Positions 22,065-33,231 of a stretch of 64,000 nucleotides of DNA are shown here, in pieces. The stretch is from contig JBANDB010000013.1 of assembly GCA_037576215.1 (NCBI GenBank), positions 744,001 through 808,000 on the forward strand. Direction: 5' to 3'. The stretch comes from Armillaria gallica. Lineage: Eukaryota; Basidiomycota; Agaricomycetes; Agaricales; Physalacriaceae. The notes beneath the pieces were generated by a model. That model ran no database searches, was not told the DNA's origin, and worked only from the letters and a program-made list of their open reading frames with translations. Position numbers and translations under genes: made by a program. The first letter of the stretch is position 1. Each line of letters starts with the position of its first letter.

Positions 22065-23050
22065 TATCATCAGCCATCCCCTGCAGAACAGCCGTTCGTC
22101 CGCCTTTCCGTTGACAAGCCGACCCGCATCCGAGCCCCAAATCCACATCCGGTGTTGTCTACACCCTGCGAGTCGCCTCTCCGTCTCTTCAACGTCGTCC
22201 GCGAGTCGCGACTCCTTCCCTCCCTCATGCACGTCCTGTCTAATAATAGACACGACCCGCACCTCCCTCCTGCACTTCCCATCTCCTCCCTCGCTGGAAG
22301 CTGATAATAGCCCGACCCTCCATCTGTCCATCCGCGCTCCCACAGTGCCTCCCTGCCGCTGACTAGGCACGGATTGTTAGCTTCGGTGCTATGTATCCAA
22401 TGGACTGCCTACCTCAAGCTCGACGTCGCGTACGGACTCACCGTTGGACGCATGGACTACGCGAACTTTAAGGGAAACATCCAATGGTAAGCATGGTCCG
22501 TACATAGTATTAGTGTAGACGTACCCCCATGTATGCGTCTCAAATGCAATATACGTCCAACTCGCATCATCCGCCTCAACGTTCATCAAGCTGGCTAGTT
22601 CCCTGACTTTGGCACCCGCTGTTAGCTTCAGTGCTGTGTATTGAACGGACTGCTTACCTCAAGTTCAACGTCGCAGATTGGATTATCCACGTACGAGCTC
22701 GCCATTGAAGGAACAGACTACAGGGACGAAGGGAAAAGCAAACGGTAAGCACGACCAAAGTTATCACAATATCAGTATAAGTACGTACCCTTAAGCTTAG
22801 GCCCCATATATCCGTCCCAAAATCCAATACACATTGGACCCACCTATCTATCAGCCGCCTCAATGTTCGTCAACGTGCAAGAAAAAGTTCGCCGCTGTCC
22901 AGAAGGCCATCCTGCACGATCCGATCCGTTCTTTCGTTTTGTCGAGCTGGTATTCGATCTTGCAACGAGAATGGCAGCACCGGGATCGATGCAATCATCC
23001 TTTCGAGGCATCGCCTAATCAAAAAACATCTGAGGAAGAGGGGCAAAAGG
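22065..23050. repeat. Block C, copy 1
   Basis: Shares order and sequence with 46985-48290 and 55775-57225, starting CATCAGCCATCCC. It contains a module present twice, at about 22375-22460 and 22618-22720 (GTTAGCTTC.GTGCT, then TACCTCAAG and ACTACG/ACTACAGGG). On the minus strand it encodes VRDVELEV and VRELASLMNVEADDASWTYI peptides, so it descends from a minus-strand gene with internally repeated exons. No full frame remains. This copy breaks off about 23000 and continues into the FunK1 leader. Confidence 0.55.
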
Positions 23051-23121
23051 TTAACTAACTCGATATGTCTTCCAGTGGCTGCTATCGATGACTACGCGTC
23101 CAAGTTTTCTTGGACTAAAGC

Positions 23122-24187
23122 GTGATGGAACATGATCGATTGATCATTGATGTAGCTATAGCGGCTAAATCGAGGGCCGTGAGACTCGTGGGGGTAGTAC
23201 CAATTTCTTCCCAAAGAAATGAATCATCGCAGGAAGAGTTGGTAGTAGTTCAAGTTGAACTTCGGCACAGGTTACCCGAGACCGTTCACCCACGTGGTCT
23301 GTCCATTGCCACCGAGAACAAAGGAAATCGAATCCACACCTACTCGATAACCTACCACCACCATCACCCCCACGAAATGGATTCCCAGTCGAGCGCCTCA
23401 TCAAGCAACTCCACACAACACCCAGACTCCGAACATGATCTCTACGATCCAGACCTCGCAGCAGACCTTCAAAGCCGCATTTTCGTACCCCCAGACGCGT
23501 TCCTGACCACCCTGCTTCGCCTTCCTAAAGATTGGCGAACCAACACGGCGGCACGAGGGGTGATCGACGTGATTAGACGCGACGACACGTTTCAGGCTAC
23601 CGCCAAGGGGTACCTCCAGGCCTCGAGTGGCACCGGTGAACTTGACGTGCCCCCTCGTCGTCTATACGATGGCATGCTCGAGCGAGTACTCGAGCTGACG
23701 TGTGCAGATGAGAAGCGAATGTCACACGACCGTTCGCATTTCCTAGAGTTCGCCGCTCGTGATGAGTGGTTGGACATCAAGCAGGGCCCTCAAAAGCCAA
23801 AGGGTAAGTAGTAGCCGGATTTGCCTTGAATGCGTAGTTTTGATGATGAAATCCATAACAGATGAAGATGCTGACGACGGAATGGACGACGTCTCGGATG
23901 ATGAGGATGAATCCAATGATGTCGCCAATCGCCGGAGGATGTCTATTCGGTGTGCTTCAATAGCCAGGCACATTCTCTCGATGCTACGTTCGCACTCTCT
24001 TGGGCTGCTTATATCCCCGAGAAAGGCCCAGCTACTGTACTACGACCGGTCTGTTATCATCACCAGTGAAGCATTCGATATCTTGGACACGCATGACCAG
24101 CCCACAGACATTTTTATAGCTATGCTCCTCGGCTTCTCAGTTATTCCACCAGACAGTGGTGTGCCGTCTTTTCTTAGTCAAGAGTAG
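23122..24187 (+). pseudogene. FunK1-like protein kinase, N-terminal fragment with intact frame
   Basis: Exon 1 runs from an ATG at 23377 (MDSQSSASSS; an in-frame ATG at 23122 also exists) to 23803, then a 58-nt GT-AG intron (23804-23861), then 23862-24187, giving 250 residues from 23377. The end of the frame, AQLLYYDRSVIITSEAFDIL, and a following LLGFSV resemble the N-terminal region of fungal FunK1 kinases (..YDRSG..SEPFD..). The catalytic lobe is missing: the frame stops at 24187 and the sequence changes to another repeat at about 24240. It is therefore truncated, although the part left has no internal lesion and could be expressed. Confidence 0.5.
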
Positions 24188-24239
24188 ATGCTCGTTCAAA
24201 TGATACAACGTTACCTCCACTTATGACATGTATTCTGAT

Positions 24240-24420
24240 CATGTGTAGTCGCTGAAGGAAGGATCCTTCAGTCCTGCAATTGGATCAGCTTGGCACCTAT
24301 TTCTTGCAACGCATGGCAGAAATATCCTGAAAATGTTGCTCCTGTATCGGTGCGTCTTGTTTCTTTGACATACGAGAAGATTCCGAGCTCTGCAGAGCTC
24401 GGAAGTGGCGAGAGGAAAGC
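24240..24420 (-). pseudogene. Short copy of the unidentified gene at 11224-11630
   Basis: The minus strand reads GIFSYVKETRRTDTGATFSG and GYFCHALQEIGAKLIQLQ. It matches only the first third of the 11.2-11.6 kb frame and has no continuation, so it is a fragment. Confidence 0.4.
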
Positions 24421-24659
24421 GCAGGATCGGATAATAAAATATTCCCGACTCCTCTTCTCCAACCTTTTTCTCGTTCTTTCCGCCATCATCGTTCTTCCTC
24501 AGTTTCTCAGACATCTGTAATCCACGAAAAGGTCTTCGATAATTATATGATCTGTCAAAGTCCTTCCGATGTTGTTCTTTCTCTCCTACGTTCCTCTATT
24601 CTGAATCATTGACATCTAGACCAGGGTGCATTGCGGTTGAAGGTTCTTCGAGTATGTGT

Positions 24660-24771
24660 ACAACCATCATGATCATGGTCTCTCCAGTAACAAAACGCCG
24701 ACTTTGATGAGGACTTTGCTGCTGACCGTGGGAGAGGAAATGTAGACGCTTAAGAAGGCGCTTTACACCGT
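24660..24771 (+). promoter_or_regulatory. Displaced upstream block of DUF6535 copy 2
   Basis: ACCATCATGATCATGGTCTC leads into the shared box GAGGAAATGTAGACGCTTAA (24734-24753). In the other copies this box is about 40-60 bp before the ATG; here it is about 700 bp away because of the next feature. The left half derives from block D (compare 32040 and 60025), not from the upstream block of copies 1, 3 and 6. Confidence 0.5.
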
Positions 24772-25445
24772 TTTCCGTTCATTACACTGGGTGTTTTCAC
24801 CCGAATTTGGAAGAAAAAAGAAAGAGAAAAGAAAAATCCGGAAGGCTCTCGCCCCTTCATCATTATGCTAAAGCTATTACTATTTTGTTGATGTAACCGT
24901 TCCGTGTTATTTTTCCGCACTGCGCGCGCCTGACACTTAAGGGCTCGAAACAAGCGTCGAGCACGCAAGTTATACCAAATTACTGAAAATACAGCACGTG
25001 CACCAGTATTGAGAAAAGTAGGTGCAAAATATTCATTGTACACGCTCGAAAACAGGTCGAAAAATTGTGAATCCTGTAGTATATATGTATGATATATCAG
25101 AGAATAGTTGTAGGAGCAAATAAGCTGTGAGGAATCGGCGCAAAGACAAAAACGAAGCGGGTGGCAGGTAAGTGGCAGGTAAATCTCGGACCGATTCGAC
25201 CGGTGGTAGGTAAGTCCGCTGACAAAGCATGGATAGATTGTTTCATTCATAACTCGAGAGATTCGTATTTTTCATATTTTTGGTGAACTCGGTACAGCTC
25301 ATAGTACTTAAATACAAAGCTTCAAAGAGTATGAGATTTCTGAGACGTGAGGCAAAGCCAAAAGAAAAGAAATAAGCTATCAATCCCGAAACGGCAATGG
25401 CAGGTAAGTGCACAGCATGGCACCTGGGTATCGGACGGTAAACCT
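24772..25445. mobile_element. About 670-bp insertion between promoter box and ATG of copy 2
   Basis: Other copies go from GCTTTACAC directly to a 20-bp leader and the ATG. Copy 2 carries this unrelated segment instead. It contains repeated GGCAGGTAAGT motifs (about 25164, 25175 and, as GGTAGGTAAGT, 25205; again at 25400). No coding frame, clean terminal inverted repeat or target duplication was found, so the mechanism is open: mobile element or junction of another repeat. Confidence 0.45.
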
Positions 25446-25450
25446 TTACG

Positions 25451-28242
25451 ATGCCATTTGTTCATACCGTCCAGGACAATGACAACGACAGCCACTCATC
25501 GGCGTCTGACGCTTCTGAGGGTGAAGCTCATTCAAGAACTTTTCACATCTCCCAGGATCATGATCCAGAGGTCGAAAATTTGACATCTCACTGCCGGCGT
25601 CGCCGACGCAAGCCGAGGCGCAGGACAATGGGTATGGAGCGTCCTGAGTATACGAACAGAGGTGCATCTATTCTTCTCTTCCATGGATGCCCGTCTCATG
25701 AAGAGCTCAGGGAATGATCCATTTGACTACGAAAAGAAATTCGCAGAGGATAAGCGGTACGAGGAGCTGAGTTCAGCAGCCAGGGTGTGGAGAATATACC
25801 TTGAAGAATGTGCTGCATATGATGGCGAGATGGTGGAAGGGTGGAGAGACGGTCTAGATGTTCTCCTCGTCTTTGTGAGTACAACCGTCCTGGAATGAGA
25901 ATCCCTTCATTGATAGACGGAAAGGCTGGTCTTTTCTCGGCGGTTGTCACAACATTTGTCGCTCAGACATCTCAAAGTCTCCAGGTTGACTACGGCGAGG
26001 TTACCACTTTACTTTTAATCGAGCTCATTAATGTCCAACGTTCGGCATCGAATGGTTCCCTCGTAAACGACGTCCCCGTTCAGACCTCGCTTTTCGTCCA
26101 TCGATGTCCGACTCGTGGGTTAATGGCCTGTGGTTCACCAGTCTCTCCATGAGTCTCACTGCTGCGCTGTTTGCTGTTTTGACAAAGCAGTGGATCCACC
26201 AGTACTTGTCTGTTCCTTCAGGAACACCTCGGGACAGATGCCATGTGCGTCAATTCCGTTACATGGGTCTGGAGAAATGGCGTGTGGGATTCATTATCGG
26301 ATTCCTTCCTGTCTTAATGAGTGCATCGCTAGCTGTATTCCTTGTGGGACTGGTTCTTTTTATCATCCCCTTGCGCGTGTCTATAGCCAGTGTTGTTGGA
26401 GCAATCACTTTCATATCATTTTCCGCCTATATTGTCACCAACTTCCTTCCAATCTTATATCCCTCATGCCCCTACAGGACTCCGCTGTCACAATACGTGT
26501 TCCCTCTCTACACCTATATACGGCGGCGAATTCCTGGATCTTCCACTGCTCACACGCTCAGGGAGGCTGAGAGTACGACTGTCCGTGATAGTGCCGACGA
26601 AATGGATGTACATGCACTTACCTGGCTCATTAACATGTCGTCGAACCCCAGTGTGGAGAGCATTGTAATAGAATCCACGAGTGCTTTGCCGCTCAAGTCT
26701 GTGGATTCTTTCAAGCGCCATATAGACCATACGGATGTCCTCCTCGCATGTACGCAAGCCCTTGGACGCCTTTTCCACGAACCAGATTTATCTGTGCACG
26801 AAAGTAAAGTGGACCGTCTCATTCGAGCCACCCTCCGCTTCACAGACGTTCCCTATGTTTTCCATCTGCCACCACCGGCCAAAGACTGCTTCTCCCCTAC
26901 CCTCTACGCAGACCTTCTGTGTGTTCACCCCGGCCGTGTAGAGGAGGCCCGGGAACTGGTCATGTCCAACCTGATAGCCTCAGACGATGACCGTACAGCT
27001 TTTCGCTTACAGCCTATAATATGGGCACATCTTCTTAGATGGGCCTTATCCGGTCCTGATCAATTCGAGATGATGCAGATGCTGTTCACTGAGATACCAT
27101 CGTTCTATTGGAAGGCCGACTATGTTCCCATCACCTATACCTTCGAGCCTTTGGAAATGAAAATCCCCCACGGATCCGGCGATGGCGAAATGACCCTTCG
27201 GATGGCGATTCAGAGGTCTTTGTACATATTTGTCGCTGAGAACATACTTTACCGTCCCATGTATTATCAGCCCCCTCCGTATTCGCGACTCAATCTTCTC
27301 ATGGGCATGGCTGGCTCATGCTCTATGCGAAGCATGCAAAACTGGCCAAGTATACCCCTCTCTTTTATCGCTTCTAATCGAAGTTTGTTCATCATGATAG
27401 TGGAAAGCATTGGTAGTCTCGTGGATATTGCATCACCCCACAAGGATAACGATAATCGCGGCGCTGTTCTGGAATATCTATACTCGTTGATCACCTCGGT
27501 CGAATTCGACGATCCTTTAACCCCCCGCGAACAAACATCTGCCTTGATGATGTTCTTTCGTGTTCTAAATTCCACATCCTCTCGCCCACCATTCCGCGAG
27601 ACAGATTGGTGCACGCCACAGCTGGCCACTAAATCTGTCCGAATCGCGTTGAAGGACTCCGGTAGTCCTACCCATGAACTAGGTACCTATTTTTTCCAGC
27701 ACACTTCCTTCACAAACGAGACATTGGCTTTCTTTGTATCGGATCTCTTTGAAGAATTGCGCACACAGATCACCAATACTGCTCTACGGACATTTTTGTG
27801 CCTGATTATCACCGGGCTGGGATCCGAATATTTGGGTGTTCATATACGCCAGCAATCACTGGAGTACTTGCACGAGCCCGACAATCTGTTCATTTCTTGT
27901 ACTACCCTCATTCAGCGGTATGACACCCGGACTCTTCGTCGTCTTGCGCTCCTCCATCCCGAACACCTTTCCTGGCCCGGCTGTCTACAGCGGCTGGAAG
28001 ACTCTGAAATGGAAGAATTACTAGTCACCGATTTCAAGGCGTTTATCCAAGCTGGGTGTGTGGGTGCATTTGGGAAGGTTTACGAGGCATCTTACAATCC
28101 TCCTATTGTATTGTCTCGGGGAGAAAACAACAAATCTTTGCAGCATTTCTGGTCAACGGTGCGGTATAGGGTCCAGCGGTTTATTGCAGGAAAGCCTAGT
28201 CGTGAGGAGATAGAATTGTCGAGCAATGACAGCAGTGTGTAG
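25451..28242 (+). pseudogene. DUF6535 membrane protein, copy 2 (single frameshift)
   Basis: Exons 25451-25661, 25711-25874 and 25925-28242, same plan as copy 1; intron 2 is 50 nt with an internal stop. One C is missing in the run at 26074-26077 (CCCC against CCCCC in copies 1, 3, 4 and 5), which shifts the frame and ends it at 26152. Downstream, an ATG at 26104 opens a clean 712-residue frame to the end, covering membrane segments 2-4 and the whole C-terminal part. It is otherwise undamaged, so the lesion is recent, a sequencing error in a homopolymer, or tolerated through use of the internal start. KQWIHQYL and all hydrophobic segments are kept. Confidence 0.75.
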
Positions 28243-28985
28243 TCTACGTGATCAATTTCATACTAAATAATACATCAGAGAGTGTACACAGCACATTGAG
28301 ACGGACGTAGGAGCACTAACCCAGTCTCCACCTCGACATTTGCACCTACGATGTTTCCTCGCCCCTCATTTTCTCATAACTTAGCTGCCCAGAACTGGTT
28401 GCCACAGCCATGTCAATACTGAGCACGGGAGTAGGACTATCAGCTTTCCATGATTTGTAGGTCCTTTCATTGAGACGTTGAATATTGTCGTCATAGTCGA
28501 ATCAGTACACGCCTAAAGGCAAAGTGGCCCTGTCATTGTTTTAGGTGGCGGAGCTTAGAACTAATTATGTATCAACGTCCAACTTGGTTATTTACTCCGC
28601 GCCTGAACGTAACGTTTGAACATCTCAACGGTCGTTTTCGAATCACTTCCTGTGAGTAAATTCTGCTACCACTCGGGGAAATTGCAAGCTTTAAACGGGC
28701 CGCTTCAGATATGTACCGACTCGCATGCAGAAGGATGAAGAGGTCGTCAGAGTCTTGACTCAGGATAATCGTCGACACGAAAAAAACCTAATATCGGAGC
28801 CATTCTCGCTCAACAATCGGCTGGTTCTTTTGTCGGTCCCATATTTCTGGTGAGGCTTGTGCTGATGGCGAGAGATTGGCGAATCTCTTTTCAAACATCG
28901 ACCTTTCTCTCAGGATTGTTGTGGTGTGAGGAAGAGCGCGCCTGTATAAAGAGATCATTACATCGATGACTCTGTCGCTGCAGCT
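28243..28985. repeat. Conserved 3' flank of DUF6535 unit 2
   Basis: Homologous to the flanks at 17268, 36081 and 44934. The minus strand is open at 28788-29021 (RDYGSLLLGKSCSDRVIDVM and later EIWDRQKNQPIVE), a peptide also kept at 45517-45741. The TATAAAGAGATCATTACATC motif near 28945 is conserved. Confidence 0.55.
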
Positions 28986-29369
28986 TTTTCCCAGTAAAAG
29001 TGAGCCATAATCTCGATTCACCCGTTACAGTTCTGTCGAGACCTCTTGGACAAACACACCCGAAATTTCGTGCTAGAGTCGCCGATCTACACGCCACCCT
29101 CAACCTTCCTACACCAGACTACGCTCCTCGCAGGTCCTCAATGCGTGCACCTCACCCTCGGCGTCGTGAACTTCACCCACGAGTCTCTCCGACTGCGCTT
29201 GTCATCCTTCACCGCCTCCTTCCACTCCTTCCACTCACAGCCGTGCCCCCGACTATCACCCTTGACATCCTCGGCATGGCCCTCGAGAGGGAATCCCGCC
29301 GTCGTGCCCATGTTTTGTGGGTTAACCCGTCTCAGCCCGAACCTCTGTTCATCCAAATAAAACAGATAT
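28986..29369 (+). pseudogene. 2H phosphoesterase relic 3, truncated
   Basis: Reads LGQTHPKFRARVADLHATL, the first motif HLTLGVVNFTHESL (cac at 29148, in a shifted frame) and, back in frame, AHVLWVNPSQPEPLFIQI. The codon for Trp in HVLW is intact here. The gene is cut at about 29369 by fusion to block D, so the second HxT motif is missing. Confidence 0.6.
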
Positions 29370-32300
29370 TCAATCCAAGTTGGAAAAAGTTGTACTTGGT
29401 TTAGTGGTGCATGAACAAAAGATCCCAAGTTCCTACGCAAGTCTAACAAGCCATAGAGCGCGTGAATCGACTGGGAGGAGCAAATCTCCCTTCGAATGGA
29501 TGAGGACGAAGCGTCCAAGCAAACACCGCACCCACTGACAGTTGCACAACGGCCTCCTAGTCTCCGCGCCACCAAGGTCCCCGTACTTTTGAATTTAGGA
29601 AGATGTCGCGGATTTGAGAATTGGTATTTTGATGATTTTTCGTGCTGTTGCGTCGTTCATTGCGGATTTGGAGAGGAGACGAATTAGATTATGACAGAGA
29701 TTTCGCTTGTTGGAATGTTTCGTCGATCGTTGCTTCCAGGCTTGGTGAGTTCGACGTGCTGATCGGTTCAAGTTGCTATTCTGGGAGACAGATGTTCACG
29801 TCTCCTGGGGGGATCATGTCAGTTGCAATCTGAAACTAGAGCTCTGAAATAATACATAAATTCTTTAGCGGACGTCGCGGAGACCAGTTTTTATGGGGAC
29901 CGTTCCCGTTCTATGCCATGTTCACTTTGTTTCATCACTGTAGCGTGTATTCTTTATGTTATACATCACTCGTGGGAGATAGACTTGCTTTGCATATCAA
30001 TGAGGATACGGCATCTACAGAAATATGTCATTTTCTAGAGCACAAACCAAGTCGTAGCATTTGAAACCAATGAAAGCACTCACCGTCGAGATTCAGGGTC
30101 GTAGATATCAAGTCCATATTCGGAAATCAAAGCGTCGACACGTCCAAAATAGATCCAGGGCTAGAGTTCCAGAGATGAGTGATGATTCAAAGATTTGGTG
30201 ATGATATACATACATTTTTAACCGCTATGACCCGTCCCAGAGCAATCAAAACGACGAGGAATACAAAAAATAGCTGAAAGTGCCATGTACCTTAGTTTCA
30301 TCGACAGAAATCAGCGACTGTCGCAGCGGAGGTAGATAATCAAACATTACGGACCTTGTAAATGGCAAGGTCCCCATGCTTGAATACGGCCGAATTCGAA
30401 CAAGACCGAATTTGAGACTTGTTCAAATTCACGGGTTGCGATGCGAGAGACGTTCTGAATTTCAGAACGAAGAAAGGTCTTGACGTGACGTTTGATTCAA
30501 GTCCGCTCGGGATGTCCGGCTCCATTGATGTCTTGTAAATGGAATGCTGAAGGTTGACTCTGAGTTCTGAAGGCACAAACGAGGGTATTAGCACATGGAT
30601 ACTTTGACGAAGACTAGAATTTAACTAAATAAGTGTTACGGAGCCTGATCCATCCTGACAATGAGAGAAAAAACTTGAGTTCACTCACCAAGCGAACCGT
30701 AATTAAACAACGATCACTGCAAAAGTTCGTTCCCCGTAAATGGATGAAAATCAGGGACGGCCGTGCGTCACTCAGATATGAGAGTTGACCGACGAGAGCA
30801 ATCAGATAGGTAACATCACCTGTCAAACCAAAACTAGATGAACCTTTGAATGACGGCAGAAGAAGCGAAATCAAACCGGAAACCGGGATGGAAATTTGAA
30901 CCCAAAAAGTCAGATGTCCTTGAACAGCGAATTCAGTATCCGGAGATGGGGTGGGCCGTGGCTTGAGCGGTGTTGAAACGAAGCCCAGAAGACTTGAAAT
31001 ACGTCAAGAAAATCCAGTACAATCGAAAAATGGATGGGCCAGGAGAGTACGACTGTAAGCAGGAACGAGGACATTGCAGTGAAAGAATAAGTGCCGGTAA
31101 CTTGATTAATTTCAAGACGCGTCAACCACGTGCTCCCGTGGCTTTCTTCTTTCTATCATACTCCCATCTTTGCTCACACCTTTCGCTTGTTCGACGCTCA
31201 CTCCAGTGCATCCTTTACCTCGAGTACGTCTTCCAATGTTCAAGGATTCGGCAGCCCGATAATATTGATGGAATATGTCAGGGATATATCAACCGAGCTG
31301 CGCACACCACACACCTCGCGCGCGTTCAGGGTTTCTTACTCTCTGCGCAGATCTCAATCTCTGAAACACCCGCATCCAGACGCGCACCAACACCAACACC
31401 AACATCCTTCAACACCTCATCTTGTTCGACGCTGATGGATCTGGTTTTTTCGTCGATTTGAAACAGATTTCGCGCCGAGACGACGTGTCGTCATCCAGCG
31501 AGCAAGGTCAAGATATTGTGCATGCGAGAGAGTAAAGGATGGGATGGCGGGAGGGCGCAGGGAGGATTGAAGTAGACGGTCGGGGACACGAAGACACGCC
31601 GGGAATGGTATGTCCCTTTTCTCATTCTGTGTCCGCGCACTCATTCGCTTCTCAGCATGTCAAGAAACACACGACTCCCTCCAGACTTCCAGAACTTGTT
31701 TTTGGCCTCAAGCTAGGCGCGCTTACACGCTTCTCAGCTCGATCCCGCAAGACTCTGCCTCAAATGATCACTTCAAGAATTTCTGTTTCGTCTCAAGCAA
31801 TGTAGTAGACTCGGACTTTTCACTGGCACGACGTATCGTCGGCCCGCGAGCAAGGCAGGACAGTGCGAAGACGAGGGCGTGAAGGATGGGATGGCGCACG
31901 TAGGGAGGGTTGAAGGAGACATTCGGGGACGCGGGATGCGCCCCGGGGATGGTATGTCCTTGTGTTACTCTAACCTGACGCGCACTCATCCATTTTGCAG
32001 CCGATACCAGGCAACGCACGACTCCCTCTATCTGTCGTCAAACCATCATGATCATGGTCTCTCAAGCGACAAAACGCGACTTTGGTGAAGACTTTGCTGC
32101 TGACTGGCGCAGTCCAAAGTCTGGAGGCCTGGGTTGATAACCACGGGTACTAGTCGATCTATCGATGTCCGTGGACCTGTAGAGATCCTGATGGATGAAC
32201 TGAGACAAGCTGAGTGTGCTCTAATACCGCCATAGAATTATTATGACTCTCCAGAACTTCGCGCGGAGGTTCTGCAAGCGACCAGTGACTAGCGTTGGTA

Positions 32301-32935
32301 AACTTCATTTACAGCAATTACAAGGCCTAGATGCTACCAACGGCGTCGAGCTCATCGAAATGGCGCTGTAGATTTGGAGAGGTACCAAGGTAACCGCATA
32401 TACCGAGTGTTTTCGTGCTCGGCTGGCGGCAATGCGGAGATTAGACGTAATTTTCGTTGTAGGAGAAGGTGAGTCCGTTTGTTTCTCTCTTCGTGTCGTC
32501 GTCTTGTTCCCCATTATGCCGTATCAGGTTGACCTCACAGGGATACCATATATTCGCGGCGTCACTTCCACTTCAACCTCCCGATAAGTGCGTTATCACC
32601 GTTTTGCCTGGTATTGGTTGACTTACAGCTACGAACTTCAGCTTCAGCGCTTCAGCTTCAGTACTTCAGTACTTCAGTGCCCATCAAGTCCAGGTTACTA
32701 CACACGATGCATTTTCGTTTGTCCTGCCCTTTCCCGCCTTGGATGCAGTACGTTACAGCTCTATATTACAGGTATCTGCTTACAGTCATTCAGGTCGACT
32801 CTTAGGACCACTCCCGTGGTAACACTCGACACAAATCGGGTATGTACTATGTGGCGGGTTGGCGCGGTGGGAGCGATGGGAGGCAAGGGATGGGCAGAAC
32901 GGGAGTTCAATTGGTGGTGGGCATGTAGTTAGTCG
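29370..32935. repeat. Block D, copy 1
   Basis: A 3.6-kb block shared with 48290-50490 and 57225-60905. On the minus strand between about 31115 and 30300 it keeps hydrophobic peptides in order: FSIVLDFLDVFQVFWASFQ, LTFWVQISIPVSGLISLLLP, DVTYLIALVGQLSYLSDARP, FIHLRGTNFCSD. These suggest a former membrane-protein gene; I do not recognise it and frames are broken. Farther right a 330-bp degenerate tandem repeat is present (31480-31680 against 31825-32030). Toward the right end the plus strand reads RLAAMRRLDVIFVVGE before a GT-AG intron and VDLTGIPYIRGV. No functional gene is assembled. Confidence 0.55.
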
Positions 32936-33231
32936 CTATGATTGATGTACATAGATAGCAAGTAAACGAATACATGTTTTATTGATTACTATCAACGTAC
33001 AACGATACACACCGACTTGAATAGTCTATGAGCATCGATGGTTATTCATGGGCGACGATCGCATAACTATGGGATCCCCCTTTCTGAGCGACCTATAGAG
33101 CTCTATAGATTTCTCGACTGGTATCGTTCCCTACGCACCCAAGTCCACAGACTTTTGACTGGGGCTGGCCGTGGGAGAGGAAATGTAGACGCTTAAGAAG
33201 GCGCTTTACACACAGCTTCCACCCTACAGCC
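32936..33231 (+). promoter_or_regulatory. Upstream block of DUF6535 copy 3
   Basis: Same order as 14161-14449: TTGATGTACATAGATAGCAA, then CGACTGGTATCG, then the box GAGGAAATGTAGACGCTTAA (33177-33196). It shows the empty target (AAGTAAACGAATAC) of the transposon inserted in the copy 6 upstream block. Confidence 0.45.

Noticed and set aside
25164..25215. GGCAGGTAAGT tandem motifs as a CRISPR-like or telomere-like array
   Set aside because: Only three to four imperfect copies with irregular spacing; not an array of either kind.
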